From assembly GCA_022410635.1 (NCBI GenBank), contig JAJVDF010000215.1, positions 176,034 through 240,033 on the forward strand: a DNA stretch of 64,000 nt. Direction: 5' to 3'. Positions 35,158-47,999 of this stretch are shown piece after piece. The stretch is from Tretioscincus oriximinensis. Its lineage: Eukaryota; Chordata; Lepidosauria; Squamata; Gymnophthalmidae. A program made the translations under genes and the position numbers. The notes below the pieces were generated by a model. It worked only from the letters and a program-made list of their open reading frames with translations. It was not told the origin of the DNA and made no database searches. Each line of letters opens with the position of its first letter. Position 1 is the first letter of the stretch.

Positions 35158-35770
35158 ACATAGAACATAAGAACATAAGAAGAGCCATACTGGATCAGGC
35201 CAGAGCCCATCGAGTCCAGCATTCTGTGTCACACAAAGGCCCACCAGATGCACCTGGGCAGTCCGAACAGAGGAAAGCAAAATATGCTGCTCCTGTTCGT
35301 GACTCCCTGCAAATGGTATTTCAAGAGTCCTGCCTGTTGCTCCATCCCGGAGGCTACATCCAGACANCTATCTTAGTATCCATTTATACCCTTAGTGTCC
35401 ATAAACCTGTCTAGTCCTGTCTTGAAACTATCCAAGCTGTTAGCTACCACTACCTCTTCAGGAAGTAAATTCCACAGGCCGATGACCCTCTGGGTGAAAA
35501 ATACTTTCCTTTGTCTGTTCTCACTTTTCTACCCAACAGTTTTAAGGAGTGCCCTCTGGTCCTTGTGTTGTGTGATAGAGAAAACATTTTTTCTCTATTC
35601 ACCCTGTCAATCCCATGCATGATTTTGTACACTTCAATCAGATCACCCCTCAAACGTCTCCTTTCAAGGCTGAAGAGGCCCAGACGTTGCAGCCTTGCTT
35701 CGTAAGGGAGGTGCTCCAGACCCTTGATCATTTTTGTTGCCCTTTTCTGCACCTTCTCCAGCACACAAGA
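35158..35770 (-). mobile_element. CR1-group LINE (family A), 3' fragment
   Basis: Minus frame 35450-35764: LEKVQKRATKMIKGLEHL, LGLFSLERRRLRGDLIEVYK and VRTDKGKYF, then the family 3' UTR to 35158 (starting 'acatagaacataagaacata'). Best conserved copy of the C-terminal region; only one visible frameshift. Confidence 0.85.
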
Positions 35771-35924
35771 CCTTCATGTAAGTGTGGANCATATTCCAGC
35801 AAGGGCTGGACCAACATGCCCTCACTTTGCTTCAGCCGTGAGCTGTTACGTTTTTTAGTGTACCACACAAATGTCACCTTATACTTCTGTGCCCCCACCT
35901 CCAAAAGTTTCTTTTGTTTACACT

Positions 35925-36540
35925 AATTGAGCTTTTTCAGAACCATAAAAAAATTGCATTTACTTTTTTGGTTCAAAATATTTTATCTTTGCACAAAAAT
36001 ACAACAAAATATTCCATTTACTTCTACAATGTTTCAGACATTCCCTCCCTTCTTATTTCCATCCATATTCAAAATTCAACAGAGCTGGAGCTCACATCTA
36101 GAAAATTATACTTAATCTCAATTTCATTATTTCGCTTCTTATTTTCGCCCTTAAATATTTTTTTGGTATCAACCATTTCTGCTTACATTGTCTTAACTTC
36201 TGAGTATTTTCCAGATTATGTATTCTACAATTAGAGATTTCAACTGCAATCACATCAGTTATATATTCAGACATTATTTGAATTGGACATATAATACTGT
36301 CCTTCTGTCCATTCACCAGAACAGTCTGAGGACAGGTGATTATCTTCTCTATAATGTTCCTTCCATCCACAGGCTTCTTGGACTTAGGTTTAAAAAATGT
36401 CTCCAGGGTCAAAACACAAATTTACATACGTTCATAAGGCCTCTAAAATACTCCATCTTCCCCTTCATCTTCTGTCTTAAAGAATGGAGTTTAGTCCAGG
36501 AAAAACAAACTAAGCTTGTCGTTCAGGACTGAAGATAAAC
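35925..36540 (-). pseudogene. L1-like LINE 3' end
   Basis: On the minus strand, VNGQKDSIICPIQIMSEYIT and CRIHNLENTQKLRQCKQKWL resemble CKVNSLGVTNKLRNCEQKWI at 40550-40630 minus. This is the C-terminal end of an L1/Tx1-type ORF2. The coding is degenerate. Confidence 0.5.
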
Positions 36541-36995
36541 CGAAGAAGCTTTAAAAGTAAGGTGAGACCTTTATTTAAAAGCCTGTTCTTTATTTGAAGA
36601 ACATGCAGTGTGAGATTAGTTTTCTTCCTAAAATAGAGTGTATGTAAATTCATAACACGTTGTTCTTGCCGCTGCACTGATAGAATTGGAAAATGACGCT
36701 CCAATGTTTGGTTTTTCCTATGGAAAAGTTAGCAGCCTAGGCAAATATTCTGCCCCCACTGTCTGCCAACTTTGGGTTCTCCAGATTAGAATTGCTTATC
36801 TTTCTTTCCTGTTCAAAAACTAGGTGCAACAGTTCACTTGGAGATTCCATGGAAATCAGGGCCGGTTTCCCGTTAGTGGTCATTTGCCAAGACTAGCCAC
36901 AGGTTCATTACCTCATGATCTCTTATGGCAGAAGCCAGTCTCGTTTTACACAACCTTCCCTCCTGCAAATAAGGCCTACAAAGATACTTTATTTT

Positions 36996-37705
36996 TAGGG
37001 TTGCCATACGTCCCGGGAAAGCGGGACAAACCCGGTTTTGGGGACTAAAATATAGTCCCCTCCGGGTTTTAAGGCAAAATCCTGGCTTTTTACATTCNCC
37101 GATGCTGCATCGGGGAATGTAAAAAGCCGGGNTTTTAAAGGAAAAGCAGCCGTCAGAGCTGACGGCTGCAGCGCGCGCAACGCTTTCCGGGGTCCTGGGA
37201 GGACCCTCGGAGCGCGCCGTAGCTGCTCCTTGGCTGGAGGCTGGGTTTCGCTCTACTCTCGCTGCCAGCTCGCCTCTAGCAGAGGAACATAAGAACATAA
37301 GAAGAGCCATACTGGATCAGGCCACAGCCCATCGAGTCCAGCATTCTGTGTCACACAGAGGCCCACCAGATGCACCTGGGCAGTCCGAACAGAGGAAAGC
37401 AAAATATGCTGCTCCTGTTCGTGACTCCCTGCAAATGCCTGGGTTTCTGACAGGAGGGCAGCTCTGTTCTCCTGTCACAAACACAAGCGTTTTTGCTCCG
37501 CTGCTGCAGGCGAGGTGGCGGCCCGCATGCCAGAGCAGGGCGAAATCCCCCCTCCAGCAAAGGAGCAGGTACGTGCGTGCCCATGCGTGCGTGCGCGCGC
37601 ACACACGGACGCTTGTGGTGAGACAGGCAGAAGAGGTTTTGCCTGTCTCGCTACAGGCGTCCGTATGTGCGCGCGCACCGCACCCCACCCCCGTCCCGGT
37701 TTTAT
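36996..37705. mobile_element. TAGGGTTGCCATA-family hAT-like element, copy 3, with nested LINE tail
   Basis: Left end tagggttgccatacgtcccg. Interior with a small hairpin around 37086-37128 (tacattc..ccgatg / catcggggaatgta). GC-rich core. The right end is eroded (gtcccggttttatat near 37694). A family A LINE tail (37286-37438, minus) is inserted in it. A second, larger hairpin is at 37591-37678. Confidence 0.6.
37286..37438 (-). mobile_element. CR1-group LINE (family A), 3' UTR tail only
   Basis: Almost identical to 35164-35325 (gaacataagaagagccatac, gtccagcattctgtgtcaca, caaaatatgctgctcctgtt). Confidence 0.8.
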
Positions 37706-37739
37706 ATAGGTAACAGTGACCAATCATAACACAACAACC

Positions 37740-38190
37740 TTCAAGGAAAAATAAAAGGGAATATGAGAAAAGTCCAATCCCTTCAAAAGCATGGAAATTG
37801 TTCGCAAACACAATTGGAGGCTCAAATACAATGCACTCCCAAGAGGAGAAAGGGTTCCACCAAGTCCAAGAGGAAACCTGTATAGCTTATCACTGCAGTA
37901 AGGGAAAATAGAATGAAAAGAAACTAATTTAAAAAGTGGAGGGCTTATCCTAGTGAGAACAGAAGGGAGCACAAACTGTGGCAAACCAAATGCAAGGNGG
38001 CAGTATGGGAAGTGAAGAAAAATCTTTAAGAAGCTCATTGCAAAGAATATTAAAAGAATAAATGAGTTTTTCCACTTAGTTTTCACTACTGTATATACCT
38101 GCAACGGAACTAGTCTTTTCAGGAAGGGCATCAGAGGAATTAAACTGGTCAGAGATAACAAGAGAGGAGGACATTAATAANTCCTGGGGC
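37740..38190. other. Intergenic, unassigned
   Basis: No repeat or gene recognised. Confidence 0.3.
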
Positions 38191-38194
38191 TCTA

Positions 38195-39300
38195 CAGTCT
38201 TGGAATAAGAGACCTCATCCTGGATTGGAAACTGGCTAAAAGACAGAAAACAGAGTGTAGTAAGAGATGGACAATTATCTGGGTGGAAAGAGGTGAGAAG
38301 GGGTCTGTACTGGGACCTCTGCTATTCAGTATATTCATAAACAATCTGGAGGCTGAGGTAAAAAGTGAAATAGTTGGGTCCACTGATGACACTTAAGTGT
38401 TCAGGGTAGNGAAAACTGAAAGTGTTTCCAAGGAGTTCCAGTGTGATCTANTGAAATTGGGTGAGTGGGCAACAATGTGGCAAATGCACTTCAACCTAAG
38501 CTAGCACAAAGTTATGCACATTGGGGAAAATACCCCAATTACTCCTATTAACTGATGAGCTAAGATTTCTGTGACAGAGTAGGAAAGGGATCTTGGGGTG
38601 TTGGTGGTTAGTTCAATGAAGGTGTCAACCTAGTGTGCAGCAGCAGCAAAAAAGCAAATTCAGTCTTAGGGATCATAAGGAAAGGAATTGAAAACAAGTG
38701 AGCAAGTGTTGTCTTGCCTCTTTATAAATCTATGGTGAGGCCACATTTGGAATACTGTGTTCAGTTCTGGTTATTGCACCTCAAAGAAAATATTGTGGAA
38801 CTAGGGGTGGTGCAGAAAAGGGCAACAAGCTGGAGCACCTCATGAAATGTNGCTACAATATCTGGACCTCTTCAGCTTCAAAGGATGATCTGATTGAAGT
38901 GTATAAAATCATGCATGGGATGGAAAAAGTGAATAGTTTCCTTGAAACTAATGGACAGAATAGTGAGGACAGATAAAGGTAAGTATTTTTTCACCCAGAG
39001 GGTCACCAGAAAGTGGAATTTATGTCCAGACGAGGTGGTGGTAGCTGGCACAATGGATAGCTTTAAGNCAGGATTANACAAGTTCATGGAGGGTGTGAAT
39101 AGCTACCTGGATGGACCTTGTGGTGCTGCCTCCGGGATGGCGGGATTCCTGGAGTACCTTTTGCAAGGAGTCAAGAACAGGTGAGGGTTTTGCCTTCTCC
39201 TGCCTGAGGCTGCCCAGGTGCAATTGGGGGGCCTCTGCCGCCGGCCAGGATAAGATGGACCCCAGTGTGGCCGGATTCAGCAGGGCTTCCCTTGAGTTCT
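38195..39300 (+). mobile_element. CR1-group LINE (family A), long degenerate copy
   Basis: Starts in the reverse-transcriptase domain (TGNWLKDRKQ-like, about 38220), passes a decayed DDT motif (38385), KLGEWATMWQMHFNLS (38455-38500) and VRPHLEYCVQFW (38735), and ends with VRTDKGKYFFTQRVT and the family tail to about 39300. Many stops. Confidence 0.8.
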
Positions 39301-39364
39301 TTCCTGAAATTGCATCTTTCAAGACTCAATTATTTCCTTCGCTTTTGGTTATTTAGGGGTTAAA

Positions 39365-39765
39365 ACCAGCGAGTTCTCTGGCCTTCCTAGAGCGGCAATT
39401 TGAGAATCCGTCGCCCGGAGGCTGCTGCTCCTTCTTCGTCCTGCTGGTCCCCACCCGACTCGGTGGGGATTCCGGGGTCCGCGAGGGAGGCGGCGGCGGC
39501 GGCAGTTGGTGGTTTGCCAAGCCCAGGCGGGGCTCCGGGGAAGGGGGGCTACAAGGGGGGGGGGACGTCAGTGGGGGGACCCGGAGGAGGAAACCCCGGG
39601 AGCCCACCAGGTGCCTGTGCTGAATGGAGCCCCTTGGCCCGGAAGTCTCCGCCTTGGAAGGGGAAAGAAACTCCCGGCCTGGGAAGGAAGGAGTCCAAAG
39701 GGCTCCGTGCCCCCCTTGACCCAAGGGACCCCCATAGGCTGACCAGATGACCCCTTTGGGGTTTC
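39365..39765. other. GC-rich, CpG-containing block of unknown origin
   Basis: About 400 bp of high GC with a (GGC) run at 39489-39502 and a G-run at 39556-39565, in AT-rich surroundings. Open frames exist on both strands (39400-39750 plus, 39353-39724 minus), but they are Gly/Pro/Ser-rich and match nothing. It could be an orphan CpG island or the 5' exon of an unannotated transcript. Confidence 0.4.
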
Positions 39766-40199
39766 GTTATCTCCTGTGATCCAGTACTGGAAAGAAGAGG
39801 GGCAAGGACAGAAAAGGGGAAATGGATGTAATTTAAGGCTCAAAATACACTTGGGCTTCTGCTCCAGAAGAAAATGTAAAGGGTTTGCTCTCCAGGTCTC
39901 CCTATAGCAGACTGACCCTTGCCATAAAAATTCATAGAATGACACCTAAACATTCCCCCCCTCCCCCCCGGTCTTCCTAAGATCTTCAATAGGACCTTAG
40001 ACAGCCATTTATCAACCTTTACTCTGTTTTGCTCCTTAGGTAACAGTAGGGCTACCAAATGCCACTATGTTCATATTTTAAAGCAGGAGAACATTTGGGG
40101 GGTGTTCTTTGCAACCCATTCATTTATCTCAGGGTGGCCAACAAGAAAAGCAAAGATGCAAAACTGATATTAAAATAATACCTGAAGGTGGAAAAGAAA

Positions 40200-40335
40200 A
40201 TGGCATTTCTTCAAACAAAGACCAGGTTAAAGAGGTGATCTTCAAAGATCTTCTAAAAGAACGACAATGACTGGCACACCTCCAAGGGGCAACTATTCCA
40301 TAGTCTGGAGGCAACCACTGACTTCCCACTCCATA
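40200..40335 (+). repeat. Fragment resembling the L2-like repeat of EBP intron 2
   Basis: 'gcacacctccaaggggcaac' and 'tattccatagtctgg' echo the start of the repeat at 3655. Short and degenerate. Confidence 0.35.
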
Positions 40336-41480
40336 ATTTAATTGTAATTATATACAAACAGGTACCTACCTACATAAATAAAAAACAAAACATGTAAACC
40401 CAAAGAAACACCCCGATAACCCCCATCCCCCCCAACGATGCTGCACAGTATTTTCCCAGAGAGTTTCATTGATTACAAATTAAAAATCAATCTTAGTTGC
40501 AGCTTTTTGGTTACCCTACTTAATTTGTTTTCTAAATAAATTCTGAGTTGAATCCATTTCTGTTCGCAATTTCTTAACTTATTCGTAACTCCTAAGCTAT
40601 TAACTTTACAATCAATTATTTCCACCGAGAGCATTTCTAGTATGTAACCATACCAATTCTCTAAAGACCATTTCCTGCTGTCTTTCCAGCCCTTAATCAG
40701 GGTNATTTAAGTGCAAACATTTAATTCTTCCCATACTTCTCTCTTTTGTACATTCAGATTATTGTCCAAAATTACATGCATGATAACCATTTTGTCATTT
40801 AGTGTAACCTGATAATTTAAGATGATACCTAATTCTTTTTGTATTTTATATCAAAATTCTTGAACGACTACACAATCCTATATGCTTGTAGGTTCCCTGG
40901 TTTCCATATTTGTTCCAGCAATTTCCACTTGCGTTTGGTACCATGTGAGCTATCAGTACGAGGGTTCTAAACCATTTGTGTATAGTTTTCCTTTTCCTAT
41001 CCCTAAATTTATTAACTCTTTCTTTTTTTGATATTTCTTATTTCTTTTATAATATATTCACTGTCTATGTGTATGTCTTTCATTCATTCATACTCCTATC
41101 ATCTCTCTACGTATCTCTTCTTTTTCGGAGGTAAGTTGTTTACATATCAATCCCACTATCCCTTTTTCTCCTTTTAGATAAATACTTACTATTTTTTCAA
41201 ATACGTTATCCGGTTCTTTCATTTTATTTGGTAGTTCATTTCAACTTATAATAGCCTTAATTGATAATGCCCGAATCCACTTCTGGTTACCTATAATTCT
41301 TTTTATTTCTTTTATTCCTATTGGGTCTCCTGTATTCATAAATAACCATTCAATTATTAAAGAATTATTACCTCATAAAATTTTAATCACTCTTAATAAG
41401 TTAGGGTCCACTCCATTTGGTCTTGAACCAAGAGGGCCTCCCCGGCAGATCTTAAGCCATGGGCCTTTTATATATAGGCT
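40336..41480 (-). pseudogene. L1/Tx1-like LINE ORF2 C-terminal region
   Basis: On the minus strand the zinc-knuckle-like stretch CWNKYGNQGTYKHIGLC (about 40900) is followed by YQVTLNDKMVIMHVIL and CKVNSLGVTNKLRNCEQKWI. Upstream is a heavily stopped frame rich in Asn, Lys and Ile. The 3' UTR includes a C-run at 40428-40436. Strongly decayed. Confidence 0.6.
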
Positions 41481-41483
41481 TCC

Positions 41484-41602
41484 TCCATATGAATATCAGT
41501 TCACATTTTGAATAATAAGAATTATATGTCATGGGGGGATATCAGGATTTGAGAGATGCTTAGGTGAGACATGGCCAAAAAAAGGTTGGAAACCATTGCT
41601 CT
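41484..41602 (-). mobile_element. hAT-type element fragment
   Basis: The minus strand reads 'agcaatggtttccaaccttt' then 'ttttggccatgtctcaccta' and 'ccccccatgacatataattc', a sequence I recognise as an abundant reptile hAT-type repeat end. Confidence 0.5.
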
Positions 41603-42120
41603 ACATGCCCCTAACCCTTCCAGCGAATCTCTTGACAGACCAATGCTTATTTGACTTTGTGCTGCTCATAACTGCTAAGTACAAATTCTCCAGCAGTTCT
41701 TGGATGGCAGCAGCAGCAACTGTGGGCAAATCGTACGCTGGCACTACTAATTTGACTGGGTCTCTTCTCTGGGGTTGTATCTCTTTCTGCCTTCTTTCCC
41801 ATAGGCTCTGATTCATTCTTTGTCCACCCCACTATCTAACAAACAAATTTGCTAGATACAACTTTGTTCTAGCTTATAAATTTACAGCAACAGGATTAAT
41901 TATACATATTTTGTACAATTTATGGAAATGTATGGCCAAGAGTGAAAATATAGTATTAATCACTGCTCTAATGAAAGAACATAAGGGGAGCTCTGCTGAA
42001 TCAAGCAGTATCAACTCGATTTGGCAACCAAATTGTGCGATTACTAATTTATCTAATGATAGTAAATACATTCTAAGCTGCTTATTACTAAAGATTTGTA
42101 ACACTGCTAGTAATGAGTAC

Positions 42121-42858
<738 letters not shown>

Positions 42859-43314
42859 TGAAAAAAGACCCAAAAAAAAGGTTTGGGGTAATTGAGCATG
42901 AAATGACTAAAAATGAGCATGAATTGCTAACTATCAGGCACGAATGTCTCCGGGAATGTATTTCAAGGGAGAACAATCTGTGCTGCAGCTCAGGGTATCA
43001 GAATAGGGAATACCCTCCCACCAGCTTAAAACAAAATTAAACTATCCTGTTGGAAAACTCCAAGGTGTGTGTGTAATGAGCAAACCATGGTTTCACACAA
43101 ATATACGGGGCCAAACTTGCACCAGAGAAGGGCATATAAATGCCTATATGCAAATGCCAGTGTTTGTGTTTGTGTTTGTGTTTGATTACCTCTCCCTGTT
43201 GGGATTTTGTTGTTTGGTTTCTGTAGCAGGTACCCTTATGGCTAAGAAATTATAGACCTTCAGTTACTCCTCTGACCATATTCAAGGTCAATTAGATACA
43301 CCTTTTTTTTCAAT

Positions 43315-44905
43315 GTGGAGGATAGGTTCCAAGATAGGTTTGACTGGAACCAATTGTTAGAGTATCAGGTTAAAATTATGAAACTGGATACCCATATTGG
43401 ATCTTTGGGGGAGTATTGTAAGGCCCAGATGATCCCACGAGGTTTGAGAATTCATAAAGCTCCAGGTATGTTTCCATACAATGAAGAGTTTGTGCAGAAT
43501 TGGCAAGCCATCCTCAATAAATATTCCTTGGACTTAATTATCTTACTTAAAGAAACCTCTAAGAGAGAAAAAATATTTTTTGAAAGAAAAAGCAGAAACC
43601 ATCAAGAGAGGATTTTTAGATAACTACTCTCGTACCGCATATAATGACAAGCTACAAGAATTAGATAAAAAGTAACTCTCCAGTTTAAGGAGTTAAAGGA
43701 AATTAAACTGAAGAAATTTCAAAGAGATTTAAAGGATTATGCAGAAGGAAAAGTTTACAACTGGAACAGAAAAACAAGGAACCCTGTACATACACCTAAA
43801 AGGGTTTCGTTGAATACATCCCTTGAAACCAGTGTGGGTGAATCTAATATTTTGGGGAGTAAAACTGATTCATCTTCTGATATCCTTTTGTGACTTGAAA
43901 TGATAGGAGATCTTTGTTATAACAAAGACAAACAAGAGACTGGCAAAAGAAGACACCATTATATCCAAGACTAGTGGAACACAGGAATATGTACAAAAAG
44001 AAATCTCTTCTAAAATGCAGGGAGTAAATTTTTCAAGGTATATACTATCTACCCGTGAGAAGGAAGTTCTAGAGAAGGGTCTTTCCTTCATACCCACACC
44101 TATTCATAATCCATTTAATATGTGGATGGAATTACAACATCTTTTCCGGAAGATTAAATTACCTAATTATTACAGTAATAAAACCTCTTAAGTTGACCCT
44201 CAAGATAAAGTTAGATCCTTTAACTCCACAGATTTTAGACCAAGATCATCCTTTGTCCCTCCTGACTTTGATCCATGTATTAAGGTATTTGAAACCAGGG
44301 TCTTAAAAGAAGTCCAGTTAGCTGAGTCTCGTAGAAACAAATGCTGGTATAATAGAATATTTGCTCAAAAACAGGCATTAGATGGCCTATGTAGAAATAA
44401 AGATATTGTAATAAAACCAGCTGACCAAGGTGGTGCCAAAGTCATTTGGGGCAGAGAAGATTATATTAAGGAGTCACACCAACAATTGGATGATGATGAA
44501 CACTACAGAGTGTGTCAAAAGGATCCTGCCTCTGATATATTAAAAGATATAAAGATCACTCTTGAGGAAGCTCTATTGATGGGTTATATTAAAAAGAGCA
44601 CATATGTGTTCCTACTACAATCGCAACATAGAGTTCCCAGATTTTATTTACTCCTTAAGATCCATAAGAATATATCTCCTATTCCTAGACGACTTATTGT
44701 GGCAGGTTGTGGTTCTATTTTTGAACCTCTTGCTATATATTCCTCCCAATTTTTAAAACCTTTTGTTACACAAATTGGATCGTACATTAAAGACACTAAA
44801 CTCTTGTTTCATAAATTTATTGGAAAAATTGTCTCCCCCTACGTCACTTTCGGCCTCTGCTTCTGGAAAGGACACCCTGGGGTCAGAAGTCACATCACAA
44901 AATAG
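43315..44905 (+). pseudogene. Penelope-like retroelement, N-terminal and reverse-transcriptase part
   Basis: Codes in pieces for the Penelope N-terminus (GLRIHKAPGMFPYNEEFVQN, 43440-43500), then KPADQGGAKVIWGREDYIKE (about 44415-44475), and the hallmark RFYLLLKIHK and RRLIVAGCGSIFEPLAIYSS blocks (44640-44750), SYIKDTK and FHKFIG. The catalytic YxDD region and the GIY-YIG domain are absent after 44850, and the frame is broken several times. It is complementary in content to the C-terminal copy at 31745. Confidence 0.8.
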
Positions 44906-45124
44906 GCAGCATGAACTTTCACAGAACGACTTCGGTTGGTTCTTCTCTTTCTTGTAGTTTCTAAGATGTTACAAGGATCCCCTGCTAAACGTTGTGGACC
45001 CAGACACAACTATTTCTTTTAAATATACCTTCTANGTTCATTTAATTATTTCTAGTTTTCTTTTTTGTGTGTGCGGAAAGAGAGCAGGAAGTGTTACTGG
45101 GGGAAAAGAATTGTTAATTTACTC

Positions 45125-45225
45125 TGGATCTTGATAATACAGTTTGGTGAAGAAGTAGACTTGCCTACAGAAGCTCATTATGCTTATCTTTTGTTAGTCT
45201 CTAAGATGCTATCTCTTTGCTTGAT
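45125..45225 (+). mobile_element. Penelope-like element 3' end fragment
   Basis: 'gaagaagtagacttgcctac' and 'gttagtctctaagatgctat' match the terminal sequence of the family. A similar piece lies at 44905-45000. Confidence 0.55.
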
Positions 45226-46695
45226 ATACTAGCAGGCACATGTAGAATTATATTTTTATGGCTTATACTAGTGGAAGATCCCTGTTACCAGTGTGAATTG
45301 CAATGGGTGGCTAGCCAGGAGTGGTGTATGAGTGCTCCCCCTGGTATGCATAGGTACCCGGCATCTTGCAGGGAGGCAACATGTCATGGGAGGGTAGGCC
45401 TTCAGGTGGAGACATTACCTGGGTAATGGTATGCAGATGTTCTGCCTGGTCAATGCAGGTGCATAGTGGGGGTGACATGGGTCTGTGGCAGATTGGGACC
45501 AGGTGGCATTTGGCCTGGCATTTCAAAGCAGTCGGCGGTGGCCTATGGCGATGCCAACTTCTTTGATGTGAGCGCTGCCATTTTGGAGGAGGCTCTTTCA
45601 ACAGATGATTGGCCAATCATTTCCGTTGGAGGTGATAGATACTGAGTGTGTCCAATCATCTCAGACGACCAGTCACTATGATGGTCTTAAAATCTGCAGG
45701 GGACAGAGGCCCTCCTATTATATCTTTATCTTCAATAGCAAAAGGAGTAGAAGGCTATGATAGGTGACATGCAGACGTGGAATTGTCTTTCCTGATAAAT
45801 ACATCAGGCACTTAAGAGTAGTGATTAACATATCTATTAATCTGGCATTTGGGGCTAAGAAACAGCATTATCTCTCTGCTTTCAGGTACTGTCATTTTTN
45901 AAAAAAATTATATTAAATACTTTGTTTTTATTTGTTGTAACCCACGCTAAGAAGATGGAGGGGGCAGAGACAGTAAAAAAATTAATTAATTAATTAATTA
46001 AATTAATAATTTAATAATTTAATAAATAATAAATAAATAAATGTGATTCCTCTTCCCTGCACAGACATCTATATATCTGAATATCTACAGGGCTATTGGT
46101 GTTGAACAAGTTCACCGTAATTAACTCTAGGCAAACAGATATCAACTTAGTGTGCCAGAAATTTCATATAGTTTGAGCAAGGCATTTTATGTTTCATTGC
46201 CTATCTTCATCTTTAAATGAATTATTTACAAAGTGTATAATAGCATTTAAGGAAATCAGTATTTGGCTTAGTGTTAAAGTAGTATCAAAAGAGTCTGATA
46301 AGTTTAAAATGATAAGTTTTATCATTTATTTGCATTCCCATAAATTTGGAAACTGGATATGTAAATTTTGCAGACTTTCTCTTTCTCTCTCTCTTTAAAT
46401 CATCCGTGCAATAGGAGATAAAAGTATTATCGTATTGACTTGTGGGAAGGGGAGGAGGTAAGTTGAACAGCCAGTCACATGGCAAAAATTAATTAGCCAA
46501 TCACATGATTGGACTGGAGCCACTGCTGCGTAGGAAAACCAGATTTTAAAGCAGAAGACGGGGGTGACAGCAGAGTAAACAGCACATTAGCCGCATATAA
46601 GTTTGACTTTCCATGAATGTGGATTAGGGGAAAAAAGAAGGGAAGGGATGCATCTAAACAACGTAATAATGTGCTATATCAGTTAGAGAGGGCCT
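45226..46695. other. Intergenic, unassigned
   Basis: Includes an AT-rich tail-like run at 45985-46045 (aattaattaatt, aataaataaata). No gene recognised. Confidence 0.35.
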
Positions 46696-46699
46696 TTGC

Positions 46700-47200
46700 T
46701 AGGGTTGCCATATTTTGGCAGCCCAAAACCGGGACGGGGCGGGTGGGGGTGCATGCACGCACGTGCACACACACTCACACTCACACACATGCGTGCACAC
46801 ATTCATACACACACACGCATGCACACGGACGCTTGTGGTGAGCCAGGCAGAGCAGAGCTGCACAAAAGCTCTGTTCTCCTGTCACAGACCCAGGCGTTTT
46901 TCCTCTGCTGGAGGCGAGTTGGCGCGCTCTGCCTGACAGCATCTGTGAAACCCCGCCTCCAGCAGAGGAGCAGCTACGGCANGCTCCGAGGTTCCTTCCA
47001 GGACCCTAGAAAGCGTTGCTCAGGCTGCAGTCATCAGCCCTGACGGCTCCTTTGCCTTTAAGATCCTGGATTTTTACATTCCCTGATGCAGCATCGGGGA
47101 ATGTAAAAATCCGTGATTTTCTCTTAAAACCCGGAAGGGACTATGTTTTGGTCCCCAAAGCCGGGATTGTCTCAACTTCCCGGGATGTATGGCAACCTTA
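46700..47200. mobile_element. TAGGGTTGCCATA-family hAT-like element, copy 4
   Basis: Left end tagggttgccata and right end tatggcaacctta are inverted. A perfect direct repeat GGCCTTTGC flanks it at 46691-46699 and 47201-47209. The interior holds a CA-rich run (46755-46830), a GC-rich core shared with copy 3 (ggacgcttgtggtgag) and the small hairpin (47076-47109). Confidence 0.8.
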
Positions 47201-47284
47201 GGCCTTTGCACTTTTAATTGATAGTAATTCTCTTGCATTGGCTGAAGCTGAAGAGAAAATAATTTATAAAAATGCCAGGTTATT

Positions 47285-47999
47285 TGTAACGTTTTTTTAA
47301 AAAATAAACTTTATTAAACAACAAATTGTGTAAACAAGTTCAAATAGCTGTGAACAAAATGTCATACAGAGGCAATAAACAATGTTACAGTCAGGATTCC
47401 GACTCATCATGTTAATATGCAACACACAAAAGCAATGGGACCAGTGTGGGGTTGGCGACCTCATTGATCTCAGAAACTCCAGGGCTGTTCAACCAACATA
47501 GTGGGGGAACTCGGTGGCCATAAAAGATCTTCTCACTTGAGTAGCTCTTAAAAAGGGGTCCATTTCTTTACAAAAAAACCAACTAGGGTTCAGGCCCTTC
47601 ATGGATCTCTGTTGTTGGCTCGTTGAGAATTAGAGATCAAATTCTATTTAACTAAGCCTCCTTTGAAAGCAGGTGTGCAGCCTACCATCGCAACGCAATT
47701 TCTTGCTTTGCCGCAGTTATTGAGCTAATTATTAGTTCCTTTTTGCCTAAGTTACCATGTTCATCATGAAAGAAAAGTAGAAAAACCAGAGCAGGGGTAA
47801 GCAACACATCTTTGCACCTTCCTTGAAATATATCATGATACAAATCCTGTGTGGAAATGTTAGGTGAAAAAGTAAACCATTTAATTAGCAACTGGTTATA
47901 GAATGAAGACCGAAAGGTGGTATTGGATTGAAGTGGGTTGTTTCCCAACGCTGCAGCGAATAACGGTGATCATTTTAAGTAGAATTTTATACTAGGGTC
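47285..47999 (-). pseudogene. L1-like LINE 3' end
   Basis: The minus strand ends in an A-rich tail (complement of 47288-47310). Minus frame 47682-47948 resembles the last part of an L1/Tx1 ORF2 (SSITAAKQEIALRW). 5' truncated. Confidence 0.6.

Noticed and set aside
43155..43182. CRISPR-like or coding short repeat (gtttgt)n
   Set aside because: A simple hexanucleotide microsatellite without spacers.
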